Source: an uncultured Rivibacter sp.
GTDB taxonomy: Bacteria; Pseudomonadota; Gammaproteobacteria; Burkholderiales; Burkholderiaceae
DNA: 64,000 nt
Assembly (NCBI GenBank): GCA_946480925.1
Contig: CAMLLU010000007.1
Span: 1-64,000 of the forward strand
Reading direction: 5' to 3'
Below the pieces are notes generated by a model. It was not told where the DNA came from. It saw only the letters and a program-made list of their open reading frames with translations, and did no database searches. The position numbers and the translations under genes are program-made. Of this stretch, positions 9,449-18,463 are shown one piece after another; position 1 is the first letter of the stretch, and each line of letters starts with the position of its first letter.

Positions 9449-10807
9449 TCAGAGGATGCGGCGCGGATGCGCCAGCGCTTCGTGCGCCGCATGCAGGCGA
9501 CGCACCAGCACGCGGATGAAGGCCTCGTCGAACTGGTGCCGGCAGCTGGGCGACAGCTGCGACAGCGACTGCGGCACGAAGGCGATCGTGGTTGTCGGCG
9601 TGGTGACGATCACGTCGGTGCTGTGCAGGCGCAACTCGGGGCTGGGCGCAAGGTAGGCCATCTCGCCCACCGAGGTGCCCGCGCCCAGCTGTGCCACGCG
9701 CACGCCGTCGCGAAACACCTCCACGCCGCCGCTGGCGATGATGTGGAAGCTGTCGCCTTCTTCGCCGCACTTGTAGAGCGCATAGCCGGCCGGAAAGCGC
9801 TGCCACTTCGCGCGGTGCACCACCTCCCACAGCTCGACGTCGCCGAAGCTCGCAAAGAAATCGAGCGTGCGCAGCAGGTTGAAGCGCTCGGAATCGAGCA
9901 CGCCCTGCAACTGGCCGCGCGGCACCTGCTGGTTCGCGATGATGCCTGACAACGCCTGGGCGAATTCATCCCAGCTCGCATAGCGCTCGTCGGGCCGCTT
10001 GGTCAGCGCACGCTGGATCACCGCGTCGAGCGCCTCGCTCACGCCGGCGCGCAGTGTGGTCAGCGGCGCAGGCGTGTGGGTGTAGATGAGGCTCATCATC
10101 ACTGACTGCTGCGGCGCCTCGAAGGGCGCGCGGCCAGCGATCAAGTGATAGAGCACCGCGCCCAGCGAATAGATGTCGGCTTGGGCCGAGACGGCGCTGC
10201 CGTCGAGCTGCTCGGGCGACATGTAGGCCAGCGAGCCGACGCGGAACACCTGCGTGGTGTCGGCGCCCAGGTTGAGCACGCTGCCGAAGTCGCTGATCTT
10301 CACGTCGGTGACGGTGTTGTTGTGCATCACCGCCAGCAGGTTGGCCGGCTTCACGTCGCGGTGGATGAGCCCCTGACGGAACACGTAGCCCAGCGCCATG
10401 GCGCACTTGAAGCCCACTTCGACGATGAGCTCCAGCGGCAGCAGCTGGTCGGCGCGGCAATAGGGACGCAGCGTCGTGCCGCCCACGTACTCCATCACGA
10501 CGTAGGGTTCGATGGGGTCGGCCACCGCGTCGTAGATCTGCACCACGTTCGGGTGCTGCAGGCGCCCCACCAATGCAGCCTCGGCCGCGAAGAAGCGCGC
10601 ATGCATGTGCGTGCCGCCCTCGCTGGCTTCGTCCAGCGCTCCGGCGCGCACGCGCTTGACCGCGACGTCACGGTCGTGGAAGTCGTCGCGACAGAGGAAG
10701 ACCTCGCTGGTGGCACCTTCGCCCAGCTTGCGAATGACGCGGTACTTGCCGATCTGTTGCGGGCCTGAGAGCGAGTCGGGAGCGTTCATTGGAGGAATGG
10801 CAGACAT
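9449..10807 (-). CDS. Ser/Thr protein kinase with C-terminal cyclic-nucleotide-binding-like domain
   Basis: A 452-residue protein. Residues about 20-285 form a Hanks-type kinase: Gly loop GEGATSEVF, catalytic Lys in VAVKRV, HRDVKPANLL catalytic loop, DFGS, and YMSPEQLDG. The rest (about 310-440) resembles a cNMP-binding domain (FHIIASGGVEVFRDG, then GAGTSVGEMAYL). The binding-cassette Glu is present but the Arg that normally follows in the PR-x-A motif is displaced (ELRLHSTDV), so ligand binding is uncertain. The start at 10807 is chosen for a GGTGGA nine bases upstream; ATG at 10813 is too close to it. No membrane segment is seen, so it is cytosolic. It is divergent from argS. The targets are unknown. 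Confidence 0.9.
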   Translation of the reverse strand: MSAIPPMNAPDSLSGPQQIGKYRVIRKLGEGATSEVFLCRDDFHDRDVAVKRVRAGALDEASEGGTHMHARFFAAEAALVGRLQHPNVVQIYDAVADPIEPYVVMEYVGGTTLRPYCRADQLLPLELIVEVGFKCAMALGYVFRQGLIHRDVKPANLLAVMHNNTVTDVKISDFGSVLNLGADTTQVFRVGSLAYMSPEQLDGSAVSAQADIYSLGAVLYHLIAGRAPFEAPQQSVMMSLIYTHTPAPLTTLRAGVSEALDAVIQRALTKRPDERYASWDEFAQALSGIIANQQVPRGQLQGVLDSERFNLLRTLDFFASFGDVELWEVVHRAKWQRFPAGYALYKCGEEGDSFHIIASGGVEVFRDGVRVAQLGAGTSVGEMAYLAPSPELRLHSTDVIVTTPTTTIAFVPQSLSQLSPSCRHQFDEAFIRVLVRRLHAAHEALAHPRRIL

Positions 10808-10902
10808 GTGCATCTTTCCACCGTGCCGCACTCCGCACAATCCGGATTAACGGGCGGTTGATCATGCAATTTGTCACATCGTACGGCCCATGCGTTAACG
10901 CC

Positions 10903-10930
10903 TCGTCAAGCAGGACCCCACCCGTAGAAT
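10903..10930 (+). promoter_or_regulatory. Probable argS promoter giving a leaderless mRNA
   Basis: TCGTCA (10903-10908) and TAGAAT (10925-10930) are 16 bases apart. Transcription starting about 7 bases beyond the -10 would begin at or next to the argS ATG (10937). No Shine-Dalgarno sequence precedes that ATG. Confidence 0.55.
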
Positions 10931-10936
10931 CCCCGG

Positions 10937-12622
10937 ATGATCCGCGCCAAGCAAGAGCTACTGTCTGCCCTGGGTGATGCCCTGGCTGAATTGGCACCCG
11001 AGCACCCGGTGCCTGCCGCATTCGAACTGCCCAAACAAGCCTCGCATGGCGATCTCGCCTGCACCGCGGCGATGCAACTGGCCAAGCCCTTGCGAAGCAA
11101 TCCGCGCGCCGTGGCGCAGTCGCTGATCGAGGCGCTGCAACGCCGTGAGACCGTGGCGCGCTGGGTCGACGCGATGGAAATCGCGGGGCCCGGCTTCATC
11201 AACCTGCGCCTCAAGGCAGCCGCCAAGCAAGCCGTGGTGGCCGACGTGCTGGAACAGGCCGACCACTTCGGCCGCAAGCCGGCCAACGGCCAGCACCTGA
11301 TGGTCGAGTTCGTGTCGGCCAACCCCACAGGCCCGCTGCACGTGGGCCATGGCCGCCAGGCGGCGCTGGGCGACGCGATCTGCCACCTGTTCGAAACCCA
11401 AGGCTGGGACGTCACCCGCGAGTTCTATTACAACGATGCTGGCGTGCAGATCGCCACGCTGGCGGCGTCCACCCAGGCGCGCATCAAGGGGCTGAAGCCC
11501 GGCGACGCCGGCTGGCCCGAGAGTGCCTACAACGGCGACTACATTGCCGACATCGCGGCCGACTTCCTCGCGAAGAAGACGGTGAAGGCCGACGACCGCG
11601 AGTTCACCGCCTCGGGCGACCCCGAAGACCTCGACGGCATCCGCCAGTTCGCCGTGGCGTACTTGCGCCACGAGCAGGACCTCGACCTGCAAGCGTTCGG
11701 CGTGAAGTTCGACAACTACTTCCTCGAGTCGAGCCTGTACACGACGGGTCGTGTCGAAGCCGCGGTGAAGAAGCTCGTCGAGGCGGGCAAGACCTTCGAA
11801 GAAGGCGGCGCGCTCTGGCTGCGAACCACGGACTATGGCGACGACAAGGATCGCGTCATGAAGAAGTCCGACGGCAGCTACACCTACTTCGTGCCCGACG
11901 TGGCTTACCACATCAACAAGTGGGAGCGCGGCTTCACGAAGGTCATCAACATCCAGGGCACCGACCACCACGGCACCATCGCGCGCGTGCGCGCCGGCCT
12001 GCAGGCGGCGGGCGTGGGCATTCCCGAGGGCTACCCCGACTACGTGCTCAACACGATGGTGCGCGTGATGAAGGGCGGCGAAGAGGTCAAGATCAGCAAG
12101 CGCACCGGCGGCTACGTGACGCTGCGCGACCTGATCGACTGGACGAGCCGCGACGCGGTGCGCTTCTTCCTCATCAGCCGCAAGGCCGACACCGAGTTCA
12201 CCTTCGACGTGGACCTCGCGCTCAAGCGCAACGACGAGAACCCGGTGTACTACGTGCAGTACGCCCATGCGCGCATCCAGTCGGTGCTGGCCCAGTTTGC
12301 CGAGCAGAAGCAAGGCGACGTGGCCGCGCTCAAGCAAGCCGACCTGTCGCTGCTGGCCGCCCCGACCGAAGCCGCGCTGATGCTCAAGCTGGCCGAATAC
12401 CCGGACATGCTGGCCAGCGCGGCGTGCGACCTTGCACCGCACGACGTGGCCTTCTATTTGCGCGACGTGGCGGGCGCCTTCCACACCTACTACAACGCCG
12501 AGCGCTTCCTTGTCGACGAGGCTGCGCTGATGCACGCGCGCCTAGCACTGCTGCAAGCCACCGCGCAGGTGTTGCGCAACGGCCTTGCGTTGTTGGGCGT
12601 GAGCGCGCCCGACAAGATGTGA
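10937..12622 (+). CDS. argS: Arginyl-tRNA synthetase
   Basis: A 561-residue class I aminoacyl-tRNA synthetase that charges tRNA-Arg. The N-terminal additional domain occupies about residues 1-100. The HIGH-type motif is [12 protein letters not shown] and the KMSKS equivalent is the bacterial variant [11 protein letters not shown]. The C-terminal DALR anticodon-binding domain includes [16 protein letters not shown]. Length is normal. It begins a run of same-strand genes (SPOR protein, dsbA). Unusually, the -10 box ends six bases before the ATG and no ribosome site is visible, so the message is probably leaderless. Confidence 0.97.
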   Translation: MIRAKQELLSALGDALAELAPEHPVPAAFELPKQASHGDLACTAAMQLAKPLRSNPRAVAQSLIEALQRRETVARWVDAMEIAGPGFINLRLKAAAKQAVVADVLEQADHFGRKPANGQHLMVEFVSANPTGPLHVGHGRQAALGDAICHLFETQGWDVTREFYYNDAGVQIATLAASTQARIKGLKPGDAGWPESAYNGDYIADIAADFLAKKTVKADDREFTASGDPEDLDGIRQFAVAYLRHEQDLDLQAFGVKFDNYFLESSLYTTGRVEAAVKKLVEAGKTFEEGGALWLRTTDYGDDKDRVMKKSDGSYTYFVPDVAYHINKWERGFTKVINIQGTDHHGTIARVRAGLQAAGVGIPEGYPDYVLNTMVRVMKGGEEVKISKRTGGYVTLRDLIDWTSRDAVRFFLISRKADTEFTFDVDLALKRNDENPVYYVQYAHARIQSVLAQFAEQKQGDVAALKQADLSLLAAPTEAALMLKLAEYPDMLASAACDLAPHDVAFYLRDVAGAFHTYYNAERFLVDEAALMHARLALLQATAQVLRNGLALLGVSAPDKM

Positions 12623-12662
12623 ACCTCTCCTTTCTCTGAAGCTTTAGACGACTCCTACCTCC

Positions 12663-13316
12663 ATGAAATCTCAACGCGGTGGCTTTTTCGTCGGCATGAT
12701 CGTCGGCCTGCTCGTGGGCTTGGCGCTGGCGCTGGCCGTGGCGCTGTACGTCACCAAGGTGCCGGTGCCTTTCGTCAACAAGGTGCCGCAGCGCACCGCC
12801 GAGCAAGACGCCGCCGAGGCGGAACGGAACAAGAACTGGGACCCGAACGCGCCGCTGGCGGGTCGGAACCCCGCTCGCCCGGCATCGGCCGTGCAGCCGG
12901 CCGCATCTGCACCGGCGGCACCCACGGCCAACAATGGCACGGCGAAGCCGGCTCCGTCGTTTGCGCCGGCCGCCGGTGTCAACGCCAACGCGCCCGCCAC
13001 GGCCAAGGACCCGGCCGCGATCCTGGGCGACAAGCAAGCCACCGCGACTGCTGCTCCTGCGGCCGCTTCCGATGCCTTCGTCTATTTCGTGCAGGCCGGT
13101 GCCTTTGCCCGCACCGAAGAGGCCGAGCAGCAGCGCGCCAAGCTGGCGATGCTGGGCCTGGAGGCCCGCATCACCGAACGCGATCAGGCCGGAAAGACCA
13201 TCTACCGCGTGCGCGTGGGTCCCTACGACAAGCGCACCGATGCCGAGGCGGTGAAGGAAAAGCTCGACAGCAGCGGCGCCGGCGACTCGGCGCTGGTGCG
13301 GGTGCAAAAGCCCTGA
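12663..13316 (+). CDS. SPOR-domain protein (FtsN-like)
   Basis: A 217-residue bitopic inner-membrane protein. It has a short cytoplasmic start (MKSQRGG), one membrane helix at about residues 8-28 (GMIVGLLVGLALALAVALYV), a Pro/Ala-rich periplasmic linker of about 100 residues, and a C-terminal SPOR domain at about 138-215 (YFVQAGAFARTEEAEQQR, then YRVRVGPYDKRTDAE). SPOR domains bind denuded glycan strands at the division septum. Position between argS and dsbA is the usual Burkholderiales order, where the gene is often annotated as an FtsN-type or DedD-like protein. A true FtsN role cannot be decided from sequence alone. Confidence 0.9.
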   Translation: MKSQRGGFFVGMIVGLLVGLALALAVALYVTKVPVPFVNKVPQRTAEQDAAEAERNKNWDPNAPLAGRNPARPASAVQPAASAPAAPTANNGTAKPAPSFAPAAGVNANAPATAKDPAAILGDKQATATAAPAAASDAFVYFVQAGAFARTEEAEQQRAKLAMLGLEARITERDQAGKTIYRVRVGPYDKRTDAEAVKEKLDSSGAGDSALVRVQKP

Positions 13317-13384
13317 GCGGCCGGCCAGGCCGATTCCATCAGTCAAGAATCAAGACACACGGACAACATAGGAAGGACATTTCG

Positions 13385-14038
13385 ATGAAGCGTCGCGAGT
13401 TTTCGGCATGGGCGGCGGGCACCGGGGGCGCCCTGGCGCTGGGGCTGCCGCTGGCGGCCCGTGCGCAGGGGGGGCCGATCGAAGGCAAGCACTACGTGAG
13501 GCTGTCCCAGGCGCTGCCCGTGCAGGCCGCTGCCGGCAAGATTGAAGTCATCGAATTCTTCTGGTATGGCTGCCCACATTGCTTTGCCTTCGACCCGATG
13601 CTCGAAGCCTGGCTCAAGCGGGCGCCGGCCGACGTGGCCTTCCGGCGTGTGCACGTGGCTTTTGGCGCGCCCTATCGCGTGCACCAGCGGCTGTTCTACA
13701 CGCTGGAAACCCTCGGCCGCGAATCGCAGGTGCACCAGAAGATCTTCAACACCATCCACCTGCAGCGCCAACCGCTCGACTCGCCGGAGACGATCGCCGA
13801 CTTTCTCGCGGCCAATGGCTTCGACCGCGCGCAGTTCCTCGACGTCTACAACTCGTTCGGCGTACAGACAAAGTGCCAGCAGGCTTCGCGGCTGGCCGAG
13901 GCCTACAAGATCGACGGCGTGCCGGCGATGGGCGTGAATGGCCGCTACTTCACGTCGGGTTCGCTGGCCGGGGGCAACGACCGCGCGCTCGCGGTGGTGG
14001 ACTGGCTGCTGGAGCGTACCCGCAAGGGCGGCGCCTGA
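13385..14038 (+). CDS. dsbA: Thiol:disulfide interchange protein DsbA
   Basis: A 217-residue periplasmic thiol oxidase that introduces disulfides into exported proteins. The thioredoxin active site is CPHC at residues 63-66 in FFWYGCPHCFAF, the DsbA variant. The cis-Pro region is DGVPAMGVNG. The leader MKRREFSAWAAG carries a twin-Arg followed by x-F, so it may be a Tat rather than Sec signal. A GGAAGGA ribosome site precedes the ATG. It follows the SPOR gene by 68 bases and ends at a strong terminator, so argS, SPOR protein and dsbA may be one transcript. Confidence 0.95.
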   Translation: MKRREFSAWAAGTGGALALGLPLAARAQGGPIEGKHYVRLSQALPVQAAAGKIEVIEFFWYGCPHCFAFDPMLEAWLKRAPADVAFRRVHVAFGAPYRVHQRLFYTLETLGRESQVHQKIFNTIHLQRQPLDSPETIADFLAANGFDRAQFLDVYNSFGVQTKCQQASRLAEAYKIDGVPAMGVNGRYFTSGSLAGGNDRALAVVDWLLERTRKGGA

Positions 14039-14055
14039 CGCGCCGTTGTCAAGCG

Positions 14056-14084
14056 AAAAGGGCGCCGTTTCAGCGCCCTTTTTT
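14056..14084 (+). terminator. Rho-independent terminator after dsbA
   Basis: AAAAGGGCGC (14056-14065) pairs with GCGCCCTTTT (14073-14082) around a seven-base loop and runs into six T in total. Confidence 0.9.
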
Positions 14085-14181
14085 CATGCGCAGAACAGCT
14101 ATGACCCACCGACGTGTGGCTAGAATGGCCTGCAAGTTCCATGCCGAAATGGCCGAGTTCGTGTCACTCCCCCTCCGTTCC

Positions 14182-14808
14182 ATGGTTAACCCGCATGCCT
14201 TCCAGCCGGCAACGACTGGGCGGAAGGCCGTGGCAGCCGCTTTCGCGGCGTTGCTCTGCCTTGCCGCCGTGCAGTCGGCGGGCGCCGAAAAGGCCGACCG
14301 CTACCAGCCGCTGCACTATGAGGGCGATCGCGCCGAAGCCGACGGCCTGAAGCAGGTCTACACCCTCAAGGGCAATGTCATCATCACCAAAGGCACGATC
14401 CAGATCCGCTCCGACCAGGCGCAGATCCGCCAGAGTCCGGAGGGCTACGCCTCCGCGGTGGTCACTTCGGCCGGCGGCAAGCTGGCACAGTTCCGGCAGA
14501 AGCGCGAGGGCACGGCTGAAACCATCGAAGGCGAAGCCGAGCGCATCGAATACGACGCCCGCACGGACACCGTGCGTTTCGTCAGCCGCGCCATGCTGCG
14601 CCGCTATCGTGGCCAGACGCTCGCCGACGAGGTGACGGGCAACCTCATCACCTACGACAACACCACCGAGGTGTTCCAGGCGGTGGGGGCGCCGGCTGCG
14701 GCGCCAGACGCCGCTTCCGCCCCGGCGACCGGTCGTGTGCGCGGCGTGCTCGCTCCGCGCCAGGGGGCTTCGGCGCCCGAAGCTGCTCCCGCGGGAGAGA
14801 AGCGTTGA
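14182..14808 (+). CDS. lptA: Lipopolysaccharide transport periplasmic protein LptA
   Basis: A 208-residue protein of the Lpt bridge that carries LPS from the inner to the outer membrane. The signal peptide ends at about LAAVQSAGA. An OstA-type beta-jellyroll domain follows ([65 protein letters not shown]). A Pro/Ala-rich tail of about 40 residues is long for LptA. The ATG at 14182 gives the best signal peptide, but it has no clear ribosome site; in-frame ATGs at 14125 and 14149 exist. A TAGAAT box lies at 14121-14126. The stop overlaps the lptB start. No lptC precedes it here, unlike the usual kdsC-lptC-lptA order. Confidence 0.9.
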   Translation: MVNPHAFQPATTGRKAVAAAFAALLCLAAVQSAGAEKADRYQPLHYEGDRAEADGLKQVYTLKGNVIITKGTIQIRSDQAQIRQSPEGYASAVVTSAGGKLAQFRQKREGTAETIEGEAERIEYDARTDTVRFVSRAMLRRYRGQTLADEVTGNLITYDNTTEVFQAVGAPAAAPDAASAPATGRVRGVLAPRQGASAPEAAPAGEKR

Positions 14809-15578
14809 GCGCGCAGCCTCGAGTCGAGGCTCCTGCGGGCAGCCGTCTCGAGGCTTCCGGCCTGCAGAAGAGCTATGGCGCCCGAAAGGTCGTGAAAGAC
14901 GTGCACCTGGCCGTCAGGAGCGGCGAGGTGGTAGGTCTGCTGGGCCCCAACGGCGCGGGCAAGACGACCAGCTTCTACATGATCGTGGGGCTGGTGCGCG
15001 CCGACGCCGGCGAGATCCGTATCGACGGGCGCGCGGTCGCGCGGCTGCCGATCCACCAGCGTTCGCGGCTGGGCCTGAGCTACCTGCCGCAGGAGGCGTC
15101 GATCTTCCGCAAGCTCACGGTAGAGGAAAACATCCGCGCCGTGCTGGAGCTGCAGGTCGACCCGCAGGGCCAGCCGTTCAAGCGCGAGCTGGTCGACGAC
15201 CTGCTCAACGCCCTGCTGCAGGACCTGAGCATCGAGAAGCTGCGCGCCAGCCCGGCGCCGGCGCTGTCGGGCGGCGAGCGCCGGCGAGTGGAAATCGCGC
15301 GGGCGCTGGCCACGCAACCACGGTTCATCCTGCTGGACGAGCCGTTCGCGGGCGTCGATCCGATCGCCGTGATCGAGATCCAGCGCATCATCGGCTTCCT
15401 GAAGGCGCGCGGCATCGGCGTGCTGATCACCGACCACAACGTGCGCGAGACGCTGGGCATCTGCGACCGCGCCTACATCATCAGCGAGGGGCGCGTGCTG
15501 GCCGAAGGCACGCCGAGCGAGATCGTCGAGAACCCGGACGTGCGCAAGGTCTATCTCGGCGAGCATTTCCGCATGTGA
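14805..15578 (+). CDS. lptB: LPS export ABC transporter ATPase LptB
   Basis: A 257-residue cytoplasmic ATPase that powers LPS extraction by LptFG. Walker A is GPNGAGKTT, the signature is [14 protein letters not shown], Walker B is [13 protein letters not shown], and the switch His is in TDHNV. The only fitting start is TTG at 14805, which overlaps the lptA stop (TTGA) with GGGAGAG eight bases upstream; this points to tight translational coupling. The N-terminus is about 15 residues longer than in E. coli. It is followed after 13 bases by rpoN, as in most proteobacteria. Confidence 0.96.
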   Translation: MSAQPRVEAPAGSRLEASGLQKSYGARKVVKDVHLAVRSGEVVGLLGPNGAGKTTSFYMIVGLVRADAGEIRIDGRAVARLPIHQRSRLGLSYLPQEASIFRKLTVEENIRAVLELQVDPQGQPFKRELVDDLLNALLQDLSIEKLRASPAPALSGGERRRVEIARALATQPRFILLDEPFAGVDPIAVIEIQRIIGFLKARGIGVLITDHNVRETLGICDRAYIISEGRVLAEGTPSEIVENPDVRKVYLGEHFRM

Positions 15579-15591
15579 CGGTGCTGTAGTC

Positions 15592-17133
15592 ATGAAACCG
15601 TCGCTACAGGTTCGCCTCTCGCAGCATCTGGCGCTCACGCCGCAGTTGCAGCAGTCCATCCGGCTGCTGCAACTGTCCACGCTCGAACTGCACCAGGAAG
15701 TCGAGCAGATGCTGGAGCAGAACCCCTTCCTCGAAATGGAAGAGGAGGCGTCCACACCGTTCGATGCCCAGCCTCTGCCGGAGCGAACCAGCGCTGCCGA
15801 GCGCACTGCCAGCGAAGCCGAGGACAACTGGCAATCAGGTGGTGGCGAAGGCGGTGAACAAAACGGCGATGCCGAGCCTGCGGTCGATTCGATGGAGTTC
15901 GGCGCCACCGAACGCGACGATTGGGAAAACGGCACCGAACGCGACGACTTCGACGGCATTCGCGAAACGCCCAGCGCAAGCAGCGGCGCGGGCAGCGACA
16001 ACGACGACCTCGACCCGATGGAGCGTTCGACCGTCGCGCAGACGCTGGCCGACTACCTGCGCGAGCAGCTGCGCGGTATGCGCCTGGCGCCGGAAGATTC
16101 GGCCGCGGTGCAGGTGCTGATCGAGTCGCTCAACGAAGACGGCTATCTGGCCGACGCGCTCGAAGAGATCGCCGAGCGGCTGGGCGGTGACGACATCGAA
16201 GCGCGCACCGAGCTGCTCGAGCGCCTGCAATGTGCGTTGCGCTGGCTGCAGAGCATGGAGCCCACCGGCGTGGGCGCACGCGATCTGCCCGAATGCCTGG
16301 CGCTGCAACTGCGTGCCGGCCCGCGCTGCGAGGCGCAGATGATCGCCATCCTCATCTGCAAGAACCATCTCGAACTGCTGGCGCGGCGCGATGCGAAGAA
16401 GCTCATGGCTGCCACCGGCGCCGACGAGGAGTTGCTGAAGGAGGCGCAGGCGCTGATCGTGCAGTGCGAGCCCAAGCCGGGACGTCCGTTCACTCGCGCC
16501 GAGGCCAACATCATCGTGCCCGACGTGATCGTGCAGAAGTCCGGCCGTGGCTGGAAGGTGGTGCTCAACCCCGACGTGATGCCCAAGCTGCGCATCAACG
16601 ACCTCTACGCGCTGGCCGTCAAACAGCAGGGGCGCGGCAGCGAAGGGGGGCAGGCGCTGAGCGCGCGACTCCAGGAAGCGCGCTGGTTCATGAAGAACAT
16701 CCTGCAGCGCTTCGAGACCATCCAGCGCGTGTCGCAGGCCATCGTCGAGCGCCAGAAGAACTTCTTCAGCCACGGCGAGATCGCGATGAAGCCGCTGGTG
16801 CTGCGCGAGATCGCCGACGAGCTGGGCCTGCACGAGTCGACCATCTCGCGCGTGACCACCGCCAAGTACATGGCCACGCCCTACGGCACCTTCGAGCTGA
16901 AGTACTTCTTCGGCAGCTCGCTCAACACCGAAGCGGGCGGCAACGCGTCGAGCACCGCGGTGCGGGCGCTGATCAAGCAGTTGGTGAGCGCCGAAGACTC
17001 GAAAAAGCCGCTGTCGGACAGCCAGCTAAGCCAGATGCTCGAAGAGCAGGGTATCCAGGTGGCGCGCCGCACGGTGGCCAAGTACCGCGAAGCGCTGAAG
17101 ATCGCGCCGGCGAACCTTCGCAAATCGCTGTAG
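15592..17133 (+). CDS. rpoN: RNA polymerase sigma-54 factor
   Basis: A 513-residue alternative sigma factor for enhancer-dependent promoters. The Gln/Leu-rich region I is LTPQLQQSIRLLQLSTLELH. An acidic region II spans about residues 50-140. The core-binding region and the HTH follow (LREIADELGLHESTISRVTT). The RpoN box is ARRTVAKYRE near the C-terminus. All parts are intact. It sits just after lptB. The companion genes hpf and ptsN that often follow rpoN are instead about 12 kb downstream next to hprK. Confidence 0.97.
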   Translation: MKPSLQVRLSQHLALTPQLQQSIRLLQLSTLELHQEVEQMLEQNPFLEMEEEASTPFDAQPLPERTSAAERTASEAEDNWQSGGGEGGEQNGDAEPAVDSMEFGATERDDWENGTERDDFDGIRETPSASSGAGSDNDDLDPMERSTVAQTLADYLREQLRGMRLAPEDSAAVQVLIESLNEDGYLADALEEIAERLGGDDIEARTELLERLQCALRWLQSMEPTGVGARDLPECLALQLRAGPRCEAQMIAILICKNHLELLARRDAKKLMAATGADEELLKEAQALIVQCEPKPGRPFTRAEANIIVPDVIVQKSGRGWKVVLNPDVMPKLRINDLYALAVKQQGRGSEGGQALSARLQEARWFMKNILQRFETIQRVSQAIVERQKNFFSHGEIAMKPLVLREIADELGLHESTISRVTTAKYMATPYGTFELKYFFGSSLNTEAGGNASSTAVRALIKQLVSAEDSKKPLSDSQLSQMLEEQGIQVARRTVAKYREALKIAPANLRKSL

Positions 17134-17173
17134 GGCCACTCCGCACTGCGCCTGTCGCACCGACAATCGGCGC

Positions 17174-18433
17174 ATGCAATTGCCTTCTCTCTTCTTGCCT
17201 TGCGCCCAAGGCGTCGAACCCTGGCTGGCAGCGGAGCTGCAACTGATCGTCGGCGCGGCAGCCCGTGTGGACGAAGCGCGGGGAGGTGCGGCGGTGATCG
17301 CACCTTCCGCCGACACCCTGAGGATGCTGGCCATGCGGCTCAACCTCGAAAGCCGGCTGGCACAACGGGTGTTGTGGCAGGTGATGACAGCGCCTTATCG
17401 CAGCGAAGACGACCTCTATGCGTTGGGCCGCAACGTGCGCTGGGCCGAGTGGATCACGCCACGCGAAACCCTGCGCGTGGACGTCACGGCGCAACGCTCG
17501 CCACTCAGAAGCCTCAACTTCGCCGGCCTGCGCGTCAAGGACGCGGTGTGCGACGTGATGCGCGAAGCCGCCGGCGCGCGACCGAGCGTGGACACCGTCA
17601 GGCCCGATCTGAGCCTGGTGTTGCACCTCACTGCCGAGCACGCAAGCCTGTATGTGGACACCTCCGGCGAGGCGCTGTTCAAGCGCGGCTGGCGCGAAGA
17701 CAAGGGCGAGGCCCCGCTGAAGGAAACGCTGGCCGCAGCGATGCTGGCGGTAGCCGGCTGGCAAGGGCGTGCCGAGGACGGGCCGCTGCTCGACCCGGTG
17801 TGCGGGGCCGGCACCATCGCCATCGAGGCGGCGCAGATCGCCTGCGGTATCGCCCCGGGCTTCGCGCGGCGTTTCGCGTTCGAGAAGCTTGCGCCATTTC
17901 GGCCGTTGCAGCGTGACTGGCAGCAACTGCGTGAGGCGGCGCGTGCGCAAGTGCATGCCCCCGCGGTGCCAGTGTTTGCCGGCGACGTGAGCTTTCGCAT
18001 GACCGACTTCGCGACGCGCAATTCCGAGCGGGCCGGCGTGGCCCGCGCCATCCAGTTCAAGACGGCCGATGCGCTGCAGCGCCCGGCGCCGGCCGAGCGC
18101 GGCACGCTGATGCTCAACCCGCCCTACGGTGAACGCATCGAACCCAAGGGCTCGCGTGGTGCCCGCACACCGCCGGCCGCACGTGAAGGTTTCGAAGGTG
18201 GCGCCGAGGCCGCAGAGTTCTTTGCGCGCCTGGCGTCACACTGGAAGCGCGCCTACGCCGGCTGGACGGCCTGCGTGCTCAGCCCCGACATGAAGCTGCC
18301 GCAGGCCATGCGCTTGAAGGAAAGTCGCCGCACAGTGATGTGGAACGGCCCGATCGAGTGCCGACTGTTCCGTTTCGACCTGGTGGCGGGGTCGATGCGC
18401 GACGGCCAGTCGTCTGCGCGAGGCGAAGGCTGA
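17174..18433 (+). CDS. RlmL-like THUMP/RNA (guanine-N2) methyltransferase
   Basis: A 419-residue class I methyltransferase of the UPF0020 group that probably methylates guanine N2 in 23S rRNA, as RlmL/RlmK do at G2445. The N-terminal ferredoxin-like and THUMP parts occupy about residues 1-160 (LPCAQGVEPWLAAEL, then LVLHLTAEHASLYVDTSGE). The SAM fold begins at LLDPVCGAGTIAIEAAQIA, and the catalytic motif is NPPYGER at about residue 314. It lacks the second RlmK domain of E. coli RlmKL. It lies 40 bases after rpoN and converges on rsmE. The exact target base is inference. Confidence 0.85.
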   Translation: MQLPSLFLPCAQGVEPWLAAELQLIVGAAARVDEARGGAAVIAPSADTLRMLAMRLNLESRLAQRVLWQVMTAPYRSEDDLYALGRNVRWAEWITPRETLRVDVTAQRSPLRSLNFAGLRVKDAVCDVMREAAGARPSVDTVRPDLSLVLHLTAEHASLYVDTSGEALFKRGWREDKGEAPLKETLAAAMLAVAGWQGRAEDGPLLDPVCGAGTIAIEAAQIACGIAPGFARRFAFEKLAPFRPLQRDWQQLREAARAQVHAPAVPVFAGDVSFRMTDFATRNSERAGVARAIQFKTADALQRPAPAERGTLMLNPPYGERIEPKGSRGARTPPAAREGFEGGAEAAEFFARLASHWKRAYAGWTACVLSPDMKLPQAMRLKESRRTVMWNGPIECRLFRFDLVAGSMRDGQSSARGEG

Positions 18434-18463
18434 GGCGCCGCATCCTCAACGCGTGTTGCCGGG

